From contig NZ_JASHIC010000022.1 in NCBI RefSeq assembly GCF_030056705.1, forward strand, positions 62,001 to 126,000: a stretch of DNA of 64,000 nt. Reading direction: 5' to 3'. This DNA is from Flectobacillus longus. GTDB lineage: Bacteria; Bacteroidota; Bacteroidia; Cytophagales; Spirosomataceae. The translations under genes and the position numbers were made by a program. The notes below the pieces were generated by a model. That model was not told the DNA's origin and ran no database searches. It saw only the letters and a list, made by a program, of their open reading frames with translations. This document shows, in pieces, positions 56,901 to 64,000 of this stretch. Each line of letters begins with the position of its first letter. The first letter of the stretch is position 1.

Positions 56901-59900
56901 AGTACAAGTAAAACTGTTACTCAGCCCACAGATATTACTTTTACAATTAATTCGGTATCAGCAGTAAAATGCTATCAAGGCAACGATGGTGCGGTAACAC
57001 TCCAGACTACTGGCGGAGCTGGAAATTATAGCTACTCAATTAATGGGAGTGCTTATCAAACGGTCAATACTTTCAATAATTTGACAAATGGAACCTATTC
57101 ATTTGTTGTAAAAGATGGGAATAATTGTCAAAAATCTGTTCAAACGACTGTATCCCAACCCGCTCAAGCCTATACAATTTCTTTGGCTTCGACAGAGAAC
57201 CTTTCTTGTTTTGAAAATAAATCAGGAAAAATAGTGGTTAATAGTCAAGGTGGAACCGCGCCTTACTGGGTTGGTTTAAGTACAAACAACTTACAAGCTA
57301 ATCCTAGCTTTGAGCAGTTAACTGCGGGTAGCTACTCCGTTTATGGTAAGGATGCAAACAACTGTAGTTTTAGTCTTGGAGGAATTAACCTAACCCAGCC
57401 TTCGGATATTTCATTTTCAACCCTAATGAAAAAAGATGTAGACTGTGACTACTACTCAAAGGGAGAAGCCAAAGTTTTGGCAACAGGTTCAAACGGAGGA
57501 TTTAGCTATATGCTCAGTGGCAACAATAGTCTTGGAAACTCTATTAACCCTATTAGTAATACCACTGGATACTTCAATGAGCTTGCCTCTGGAGACTATC
57601 GTGTAACAGCTACTGATGTGAGAGGGTGTAGTAAGAATTATACAGTTACTATTATTCCCAAAAATTCAAAAATAACTTTTGATGTCAATAAATCATTTCC
57701 AAGTACCTGTAATTCTAATGATGGAGTCATTACCATAACGAATGTTCAAGGAGGTCGAAATGGATACAACTATCAATTGTCAACCCAACAGACAGCTTCA
57801 CCTAATTCCCAATTTTCAGGCCTATCCTCTGGAACGTATGTGATTACCGTTAGCGATGAGCTGTGTTACTATAGAAAAAATATTGACCTTTCTGCTCCAA
57901 ATGGAATTAGGGCTAATTATCAGGTTTCTGGAATCAATTGTACCAATTCGGATGGCAACATTTCGGTTATCAATGTAACAGGAGGAAATGGCGGTTATTT
58001 GTATAAATTGAATAATAATCCCGAAACCAGTAATTCGACCTTTAACAATCTTTCACCAAATATATATGCGATTGAAATCAGAGATACCCCACAAAGCTGT
58101 AAATATGTATTGAGTGTAGAACTAAAAGAACAGAATCGAGCAGACTTACAGTTGACAAATAAATCTGACGTACTTTGTTTTGGAGGAAACTCAGGCATCA
58201 TTGCTGTAAGTGGAAATAATAATCAATCACCTTTTCAGTATAGCATAAATAATGGCGTTTGGCAAAGCTCAGGTAGATTCGAGGGTTTGAGCAAGGGTAC
58301 CTATAAATTATCGACTATCAACGCCTTGGGGTGTCAAGATAGTCTTCATATCATAATTTCAGAACCAGCCTTATTGGTAGAGAGTCTATCCAAGACAGAT
58401 AATCTCTGCTTTGGAGATGCAACTGGTAAAATTTTTACGAGTGCAACAGGCGGTGTTTCTCCCTACCATTTTTCAAAAGATAACCAAAGCTATCAAAGCG
58501 AAACGAATTTTGAGAACCTCAAAAAAGGAGATTATACGATATGGGTAAAAGATGCTAACAATTGTATAAGTACTAAAACAATTACTTTGATAGAACCCCC
58601 TCAACTGATAATCAATCCATATTATCAAGATACAATTCGTTGCTTTGGAGAAACTAACGGCGTCATATCCATTCCTACACAAGGAGGTACTCCAACGTAC
58701 AGTTATTCCTTGGACGGTACAAATTATATCTCAAATAATAGCTTCGGCGGTTTAGGAAAAGGCAATTACACTATTCATGTAAAAGATGCAAATCAATGTA
58801 AAACAGAGAAAACCTTAAACTTGACCGAACCTAATCTATTAGAAATAACACAGAAGGATTTTAAAAATCCTTTATGTTATAAATCAAAAGATGGTATCAT
58901 TGAAGTAGTATCTACGGGTGGTAATAACGGTAATATTTATACTATTGATTACCAAAACCGTAGCCAAAATAGTACCTATTTCAACAATCTTCCCGACGGT
59001 ACGTATTCCGTAAAAGTGACCGACCGAAAAGGCTGCTTAGCGATAGTTAGTAATATGGTATTAGCAGAGCCAAGTAAAATCAAAACAGTGAGTGTTGGTA
59101 CTATGCCATTATGTTATGGGGATGGCAATGGCAAAATAAACATCGCAGTAAATGGAGGAACGCCGAATTACCGCGTAAATTTTGAAGGGCTTATCAGTGA
59201 GGTCAATGGAACAAATTATACAAAAGAATTGTCTAATTTATTTGCAAAAGCATACACCTTTTATGTGCTTGACAGCCATAATTGTGTAGATACAATAAAT
59301 TACACTTTGACACAACCTACACAATTACAAAATAAGATTACCATCAAAGAAAATGACTGTTTTGGAGACTTGACAGGACAAGTTCAAGTACTTGGTTTAC
59401 AGGCTACTCCACCTTACCGTTATTCGCTTCAAAATCAAGAAATAACAGAGACTTTTGAATCAACGGGTATTTTTTCTAAGCTAAAATCTAACAACTATAT
59501 AGTAACAGTATTCGATTTTAATAACTGTAAATTAAGTACTACAATCAAAGTAGCTCAGCCTGACAAGTTAGTAATCACACCAATTTATCAGGATACTATT
59601 AGATGCTTTGGGGAAAACAATGGCGCTATTTTGTTGAAAGTAACTGGCGGTATAAAGAGTTATATCTACTCCAAAGACAGTACGAATTACTTTAGTGATA
59701 GTTTATTTACAGGACTAAAAGCTGGGCTTTATAATTTTTGGGTAAAAGATGCCAATAAGTGCCTAGCCACCTCTCAACTATCAGCTACAGAGCCAGCCCT
59801 TCTAGACTTAAGTCTATTATCAAAATCTAATCCATTATGTTTAGGTGAGTCAAATGGAATTGTGCAACTAAAAGCTACAGGAGGAAATGGTGGCAATATT

Positions 59901-61106
59901 TATTGGCAAGATAATGCAACCAAGCAATCAAACGACCGATTTATAGGTCTAACTCAAGGGCAATACACCTATAAAGTAGTGGACCGCAAAGGTTGCCAAG
60001 ATACAGTTCGATTAGTCGAACTCAAATGGCCTTCAGCAGTATTGGCACAAGTTAGCAAGTCTATACCTATTTGTTATGGTACAAACACTGCTAAGCTCAA
60101 TGTGCAAGCATCTGGAGGTGTTGGTGCATTTACGGCCATATTAAGCAATACCAATTTAAACAAAACCATCGCATTAAACAGTGGAAAAGGAGTATTTGAT
60201 TCACTGAATGCAGGAAACTATCTTGTCAAAATCAAAGATGCTAATGGCTGTCAATTACAACTGACCAACACCATTCAAGAAACAGACAGTCTAGAAACTT
60301 TTACATTAGGATCGGGTAAAGGAGCAGACACGCTTTGTATTGGACAAAGTATTACGCTGGATGCAAAAAATAAAGGGAAAAATATTCGTTGGTATTTTAA
60401 CGGTACCGAAGGTGTAGATGAGCTAGCCCGTGCAAATCAATCTACCTATACCATAGTTTCTCCAGGTATTTACAAAGTATCAGTATCTAACAAAACAGGA
60501 TGTATGGTCGAGAAAAGCTATACCCTCACAAATAGCAAAAATGCACTGAAGGCAGATTTTATCCTTGCGACTCAGGCGTTTGTTGGGGATACAGTAGTTG
60601 TTTTAAATACAACAAAGCCTGCTCCAGATAAAGTAGTTTGGACTCCTCCATTAAATAGTATTCAGCTTAGTGAAACGAATAGCAAGCTTACCTTCATTCC
60701 AACTCTAGCAGGGAATCTTTCTGTTACATTACGAGCATTCGCAGGAGTTTGTGATAATGTGCTCACTAGAACAACAAACATATTTACCCCAGATAACATT
60801 GATCAAACTGATTCTTTGTATCACTACAGAGATTATCCTGTCACTACATCAGCACTATATCCCAATCCAAATCAAGGTAGATTTGAACTGAGTGTGAAAA
60901 CGAAATTTCCAGTTAATATCAACATTTCAATTGTTCGAGTATCAACAGGTGAAACTGTTTATAATGCTGTTCATACGCCAACAAATCAAAACCTAAATAG
61001 TACTAATGTCTACAACTTTAACCTTTCCTTGAGGATAGGAGCTTATAGTTTAATTCTTGAAAGTGGTAAACAAAAAATCTCAAAGCTTTTGATGATAACC
61101 AATTAA
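53928..61106 (+). CDS. SprB-like repetitive surface adhesin with T9SS sorting domain
   Basis: 2392 residues. A signal peptide (ending VKIGLSQ) is followed by a unique N-terminal region of about 370 residues. Then come about 22 tandem SprB-type repeats of 55-65 residues, each running from a first Cys (as in CFGGNSGSI) through a GG-xxPYxYSLDG core to a closing KDANxC. An Ig-like segment follows (LCIGQSITLDAKNKG), and a type IX sorting domain ends the protein (ALYPNPNQGRFELSV to the C-terminus). SprB is the mobile cell-surface adhesin of gliding Bacteroidetes, and repeats of this type occur in large T9SS-secreted adhesins. The repeat cysteines could form one disulfide each. It is probably part of a four-gene surface module with its neighbours. 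Confidence 0.9.
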   Translation: MKRLLLLLVFSFTLVKIGLSQVNKPVLDLKKFTDRSLIVRQMLSTDRNCYEFYKNGIKLIEGQDYFIGPGYPNSFYYVGGGTRGGFYSVAIEFGFFKPNDVLTVKDICRNEISDPIVVTDDYVYVEVPKGNSYSSNGIDATYSQPAYDKLSSPVVVGKCEPISINSHVLMATVIDITTESPISLGTFKVNGSNITTGGFSSYFAGNPTSYQISSGQVITSNFLKLTANAYYSGSTPYSIEYKHNGSNTSGFDFTFGVGGVQVRFITNNSFEIWKRNYLGDFDISHFDGDFSNSTYKISFDESSYRIYVDGVEYGKLDRFVKYTTTTGSLDNSSVLPYRTGVKLNPSSSGIHYVSATIDGVLNVYQKLLVVEDISLSTTVVNSGCAGVNSGSINVLTNGGQEPFSYSLNNGAFQSSNIFSSLAPGSYTIKVRDASGCESTISAIVSGNSPLSLSSSVQNETCFNQKNGRITFSATGGSGIYTYSIDGQNYISNNVFDNLSTGTYAGYVKDLSGCISTNLGLSISADSKLLPPSVIPSNVTCFGGNNGSLSINTSNSIPNGSIQYSVDGGVNFGASSQIQGLSAGNYQIIIKDNLCNATTSGTISQPSEIIPAVNIQNQISCNGQKDGALLLGASGGVSPYEYSLDNTNYSSNSTRSNLGAGNYKVWIKDANGCIKESGITTISDPSVLIATLQSKQDITCNGNSTGQIMLGALGGTLPYSYKLSTQASYSSNNTISDLKAGLYTVQVQDGHQCVTSMQVELLEASSIVVSVTQKQDILCNGASTGQLTAQASGGNGAYTYSLEGTNYQSNNIFSGLKAGAYSIYVKDITGCVKILQGSNSTLTEPSALEMTLQSTAVKCNGEATGSITANVGGGVGGYLYSIDNVNFITSNQFTSLNAGNYVISLKDANNCTLQKSVQVTEPTVLTANLDILSQVLCFGGNSGSIKGLASGGIGPYQYSLDGNAYQNNDIFSSLSIGEYKLWIKDANACITTSTSKTVTQPTDITFTINSVSAVKCYQGNDGAVTLQTTGGAGNYSYSINGSAYQTVNTFNNLTNGTYSFVVKDGNNCQKSVQTTVSQPAQAYTISLASTENLSCFENKSGKIVVNSQGGTAPYWVGLSTNNLQANPSFEQLTAGSYSVYGKDANNCSFSLGGINLTQPSDISFSTLMKKDVDCDYYSKGEAKVLATGSNGGFSYMLSGNNSLGNSINPISNTTGYFNELASGDYRVTATDVRGCSKNYTVTIIPKNSKITFDVNKSFPSTCNSNDGVITITNVQGGRNGYNYQLSTQQTASPNSQFSGLSSGTYVITVSDELCYYRKNIDLSAPNGIRANYQVSGINCTNSDGNISVINVTGGNGGYLYKLNNNPETSNSTFNNLSPNIYAIEIRDTPQSCKYVLSVELKEQNRADLQLTNKSDVLCFGGNSGIIAVSGNNNQSPFQYSINNGVWQSSGRFEGLSKGTYKLSTINALGCQDSLHIIISEPALLVESLSKTDNLCFGDATGKIFTSATGGVSPYHFSKDNQSYQSETNFENLKKGDYTIWVKDANNCISTKTITLIEPPQLIINPYYQDTIRCFGETNGVISIPTQGGTPTYSYSLDGTNYISNNSFGGLGKGNYTIHVKDANQCKTEKTLNLTEPNLLEITQKDFKNPLCYKSKDGIIEVVSTGGNNGNIYTIDYQNRSQNSTYFNNLPDGTYSVKVTDRKGCLAIVSNMVLAEPSKIKTVSVGTMPLCYGDGNGKINIAVNGGTPNYRVNFEGLISEVNGTNYTKELSNLFAKAYTFYVLDSHNCVDTINYTLTQPTQLQNKITIKENDCFGDLTGQVQVLGLQATPPYRYSLQNQEITETFESTGIFSKLKSNNYIVTVFDFNNCKLSTTIKVAQPDKLVITPIYQDTIRCFGENNGAILLKVTGGIKSYIYSKDSTNYFSDSLFTGLKAGLYNFWVKDANKCLATSQLSATEPALLDLSLLSKSNPLCLGESNGIVQLKATGGNGGNIYWQDNATKQSNDRFIGLTQGQYTYKVVDRKGCQDTVRLVELKWPSAVLAQVSKSIPICYGTNTAKLNVQASGGVGAFTAILSNTNLNKTIALNSGKGVFDSLNAGNYLVKIKDANGCQLQLTNTIQETDSLETFTLGSGKGADTLCIGQSITLDAKNKGKNIRWYFNGTEGVDELARANQSTYTIVSPGIYKVSVSNKTGCMVEKSYTLTNSKNALKADFILATQAFVGDTVVVLNTTKPAPDKVVWTPPLNSIQLSETNSKLTFIPTLAGNLSVTLRAFAGVCDNVLTRTTNIFTPDNIDQTDSLYHYRDYPVTTSALYPNPNQGRFELSVKTKFPVNINISIVRVSTGETVYNAVHTPTNQNLNSTNVYNFNLSLRIGAYSLILESGKQKISKLLMITN

Positions 61107-61156
61107 GTAAGCCTACATATACAAAATGAAAGTTTTAATATTTAACCTAACACTTC

Positions 61157-62965
61157 ATGAAAAAACACCTTCTTAAATTATTGTTTTTGCTCTTGGCCAA
61201 TCAAGTGATAGTGATAGGTCAGGATGTTGGTGAATTAAAAAAGTTAAAGTCTCCAAAACAAATGTTGAAAGGAAAGGGAATTTCTATCAAGGGTTCATTG
61301 TCGGGTACCTATAATATGTATCATGCAAATGGATTAGAAAATAGACAATCTCCCTATAATTATATGTTTACTGGAAATTTCATGATTGACATTTTTAATA
61401 AAATAAGAATGCCTGTGTCTTTTAGCTATATTAATCAACAGGCTTCCTATGTCAATCCATTAAGTACTAGCAACTTGATGCCATTTGGTCAGCCATTTAA
61501 TAGAATATCACTAAAGCCAAAATATAAAAGTGTACAGCTTTTTCTGGGAACAGTATCCCAAACTTTTACACCTTATACTCTTGCAGGGCATAGGTATCAA
61601 GGAGTTGGTTTGACATTCAAAGATAAAGATTTCCCCCTTTATGGAAGTTTAATGTTTGGTACGCTTAATCAAAAGGTTAACCCCGATACGATAAGCCCCA
61701 ACAAACCCAGTTATCAAAGAAAAGGTATGGGGATTCAGTTAGGGTATAAAATAAAGCAGGATTTTATTGAATTGTCTATGTTCTCGGCTAGGGATAGTTA
61801 CCAACCTGCCGATATGATTCTAGACAAGTACAATCTGACTCCAATGTCGAATATGGTATCGTCCATTCGATTTGCAAAACAATTAATCAAGAAGTTTGTT
61901 TGGGAGACTGAAATGAGTGTATCAGCCCTTAGCAGTGATATAAGAGCTGTCAAAAATACAAATGAAAACTTCTTTAAATCATTTGGAGGATTATACAATA
62001 CTAATGCCAGCACTAGCTATTTTAAGGCTATCCACTCTTCCATTAACTACAAATCAGAGTCTTATCAGGTTGGAGCTGAGTACAAGCGTATAGATCCCAA
62101 ATATCAGACTTTTGGTAGTTATTATTTTGTTAATGATCTGGAGCTGTTTGGTGTAAAGGCAAGCGGACAAATGCTTGATAAAAAGATTTCTTTGATGGGT
62201 GAAATAGCGCAACAGCATGATAATTTAGATCAAACAAAACCTCAAACCTCTAACCGAATTGTAGGCTCACTGAGTGTTGTTTATGCACCCAATGATAAGG
62301 TAAACCTCAATGCGTCTTACTCCAACTTTACTGCTTACAGCAATTTTAATCCGTCTTTGTTGTATTTGGCAAAAGCTAGACCATTGGAAGCACTTGATAC
62401 ACTCAATTATCGACAAGTAAATCAGAATATTCAGGCCAATGCACTTTGGCAACTCCCCTCGAATAACGCCAAAATACATCATCAATTAACCAGTTCTACC
62501 GTCTTTCAGTTGGGTAACGATGTATTGGGAGGGGCAAATAACAACAATCAACTCGAAAATATAAATCTAACATACGGGAGTACAAATGAGATACTTAAGC
62601 AAAGTTGGAGTGCTGGTATTAATTATACCCAAGTAACAGCTCCTACGCTAAGTACTTCGCTTTGGGGGCCTATGTGTTCAATTGCCAAATCATTTTTAAA
62701 AGAAAAATTGAAATTGAGTTTGTCAGGAAACTATACTTTTTCAAGTACGCTAGCAATACTATCAAGTGCACAAAAAGCTAATATGCTGACAACTCGTTTG
62801 AGTTCTAATTATGCCCTCAGTCCTAATGGAATACTTCAACTAAATGCTAGCTTACTAAGTAAGCAAAGTCCGTCGAACGAAAGTTATGGAGCCAATTTTA
62901 CTGAACTAAGTTTCAATATTGGTTATCGTCATACCTTTTCTGTAGTTGACTTGAAATTCAAATAA
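61157..62965 (+). CDS. Predicted outer-membrane beta-barrel protein
   Basis: 602 residues with a signal peptide (ending near VIVIGQ) and many alternating hydrophobic strands (ISIKGSLSGTYNMYHANG, KSVQLFLGTVSQTFTPYT, KVNLNASYSNFTAYSNF). It ends in FSVVDLKFK, a typical barrel end. It has no plug or TonB box, so it is not a receptor. I recognise no named family. It starts 50 bp after the SprB-like gene and 26 bp before the next one, so an operon is likely. It might serve the adhesin as an outer-membrane partner, which is inference. Confidence 0.75.
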   Translation: MKKHLLKLLFLLLANQVIVIGQDVGELKKLKSPKQMLKGKGISIKGSLSGTYNMYHANGLENRQSPYNYMFTGNFMIDIFNKIRMPVSFSYINQQASYVNPLSTSNLMPFGQPFNRISLKPKYKSVQLFLGTVSQTFTPYTLAGHRYQGVGLTFKDKDFPLYGSLMFGTLNQKVNPDTISPNKPSYQRKGMGIQLGYKIKQDFIELSMFSARDSYQPADMILDKYNLTPMSNMVSSIRFAKQLIKKFVWETEMSVSALSSDIRAVKNTNENFFKSFGGLYNTNASTSYFKAIHSSINYKSESYQVGAEYKRIDPKYQTFGSYYFVNDLELFGVKASGQMLDKKISLMGEIAQQHDNLDQTKPQTSNRIVGSLSVVYAPNDKVNLNASYSNFTAYSNFNPSLLYLAKARPLEALDTLNYRQVNQNIQANALWQLPSNNAKIHHQLTSSTVFQLGNDVLGGANNNNQLENINLTYGSTNEILKQSWSAGINYTQVTAPTLSTSLWGPMCSIAKSFLKEKLKLSLSGNYTFSSTLAILSSAQKANMLTTRLSSNYALSPNGILQLNASLLSKQSPSNESYGANFTELSFNIGYRHTFSVVDLKFK

Positions 62966-62991
62966 ATGAATCACACTAAATCATTGTTTCC

Positions 62992-64000
62992 ATGAATAGA
63001 TTTTTATTAATAATCCTGAGTATATTCATTGCAAACAGAATAGCATGGGCTCATGTCTCTGAAAATGAAGGCATGTTACCTGTAAAGGAATACTCCTTGT
63101 CTGATTGTGAGAAATATGGCTTAAAACCTGTTGACTTTGGCAACGGGCAACTATTAATGCCTAAAAATGATGGTATAAATTATTTTGTAGATGTCAACTC
63201 CAAATATACACCCCAAAAGGTAACTGCCGAGGACGTTCGAAATACGATTGATAAACTTCGTAAAGCTGGGAAGGTAGTAAATGATATTCTTAATGTTCAT
63301 TTAGTAAGTGATCTCCCTGTAGTTATCCAAAAGGAATTGAACGGGGTATCTTACGACATATTACTTAACGCATTGGTATTTACACCTACAGGTAATAGTA
63401 TCTCGATGAATGCAATGATTAGTACATCTGATAATTATTTTGCATTTGAAGGACAAAATATCAGATTTACAGGTCAAGGAGGCATCGAAAGTGGAAGCTT
63501 GAATTTGATGCTTGATAATAATCCTGGGATTAGTAATGTCCAGCTAGGATCAAAGCTTAGTTTAAAGATTACAGGAGGCGGATTTAGTTTTGGATGTAAT
63601 GGATTTGAAGATTTTTCGATTATTGGTAAAGTCATATTTGATAGGAGCTTAATTGTCCCTGAAAATACCAATGGTGATATAATAACAGGAAATGTTCAAT
63701 CAGATTTTAGACTCGAACATGTCCGTGACTTCAATGATTTAATAATTGATATTTCGATGCAGCCATTCCAGTTGCCTAATATGGTAGGATATGGTTTTCA
63801 AGTAAAAAATGCCATCATCGATTTAAGTTCGCAGGCCAATGCCTCTAACTTTTTATTACCAGCAGAATATACGTCAGCTGTAGATGGTCCTTTATGGAAG
63901 GGCGTTTCTATTGGAAATATCGAAGTTCGATTTCCTAAAGAGTACAAAAATCGAACTACAAAGAAACGGATTATCATAGGTGCGAATAATTTACTCATTG
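62992..64000 (+). CDS. Secreted protein of unknown function (partial, runs off the window)
   Basis: An open frame of 336 codons from the ATG at 62992 to the window edge without a stop. The N-terminus is a signal peptide (MNRFLLIILSIFIANRIAWA). The mature part shows beta-rich, adhesin- or sandwich-like sequence (FTGQGGIESGSLNLMLDN, ITGGGFSFGCNGFEDFSIIG). No catalytic motif or known domain was recognised. It is the fourth gene on the plus strand after the lipoprotein, adhesin and barrel genes and probably belongs to the same surface module. The full length is unknown. Confidence 0.75.
   Translation, partial: MNRFLLIILSIFIANRIAWAHVSENEGMLPVKEYSLSDCEKYGLKPVDFGNGQLLMPKNDGINYFVDVNSKYTPQKVTAEDVRNTIDKLRKAGKVVNDILNVHLVSDLPVVIQKELNGVSYDILLNALVFTPTGNSISMNAMISTSDNYFAFEGQNIRFTGQGGIESGSLNLMLDNNPGISNVQLGSKLSLKITGGGFSFGCNGFEDFSIIGKVIFDRSLIVPENTNGDIITGNVQSDFRLEHVRDFNDLIIDISMQPFQLPNMVGYGFQVKNAIIDLSSQANASNFLLPAEYTSAVDGPLWKGVSIGNIEVRFPKEYKNRTTKKRIIIGANNLLI

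Noticed and set aside
53928-61106. Repetitive DNA considered as a CRISPR array or satellite
   Set aside because: The repeats are conserved at protein level (SprB-type) with diverged DNA and no constant short repeat plus spacer structure.
1-64000. tRNA, rRNA, insertion sequences and phage genes
   Set aside because: Intergenic regions were read for cloverleaf-like, transposase and integrase signals and none was convincing.

Overview
The window looks like a chromosomal segment of a low-GC Bacteroidetes bacterium, probably of the order Cytophagales (a Flectobacillus/Arcicella-like relative is my guess). Supporting signs are a GLPGLI-family protein, TonB-dependent receptors with a CarboxypepD_reg-like domain, type IX secretion (T9SS) C-terminal sorting domains, SprB-type repeats, TAnnTTTG-type -7 promoter boxes and a Bacteroidetes-style kdp locus. 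I saw no rRNA, tRNA, CRISPR array or insertion sequence.

Layout. 1-954: tail of an outer-membrane barrel protein and a GLPGLI protein. 1103-3091: a ParA/ParB pair with twin palindromes in front of parA and three copies of a parS-like palindrome in and behind parB. 3365-8256: malic enzyme, an AraC regulator and a secreted esterase. 8257-19939 (+): TonB-dependent receptor, GH1 beta-glucosidase, MFS transporter, PQQ dehydrogenase with a cytochrome c domain, and a GH106-like alpha-L-rhamnosidase. 20196-30722 (-): a K+-uptake locus in the order NtrC-type regulator, small membrane ORF, kdpF, kdpA, kdpB, kdpC, porin, KdpD sensor half, histidine kinase. 30946-37381 (-): GH78 alpha-L-rhamnosidase, two SDR dehydrogenases and an SMP-30 lactonase. 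37708-41652 (-): a large secreted M12B-like metalloprotease. 42070-51525 (-): a nine-gene catabolic operon (extradiol dioxygenase, alpha/beta hydrolase, HisD-like dehydrogenase, SDR, GH2 enzyme, cyclase-family hydrolase, ABM protein, FAD monooxygenase, FAH-family hydrolase). 51748-52450: decayed fragments of an AraC gene and of the esterase. 52713-64000 (+): IPT/TIG-like lipoprotein, a 2392-residue SprB-like adhesin, an outer-membrane barrel and a secreted protein cut by the window edge.

The most interesting reading is an aromatic-glycoside utilisation island. Two rhamnosidases, a beta-glucosidase and a GH2 enzyme could remove sugars. The FAD monooxygenase, extradiol dioxygenase and FAH-family hydrolase could open and split a phenolic ring, a set resembling the fde naringenin-degradation genes of Herbaspirillum. 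A 32-bp bipartite element with two TGC half-sites exactly 21 bp apart lies in front of four transcription units: malic enzyme, the TonB receptor, the SMP-30/SDR operon and the dioxygenase operon. It sits at a helically conserved distance from the -7 box (22, 21, 43 and 22 bp), as expected for an AraC-type activator. The AraC gene at 5741-6652 is the obvious candidate. The regulon idea rests on sequence seen directly; the flavonoid substrate is inference.
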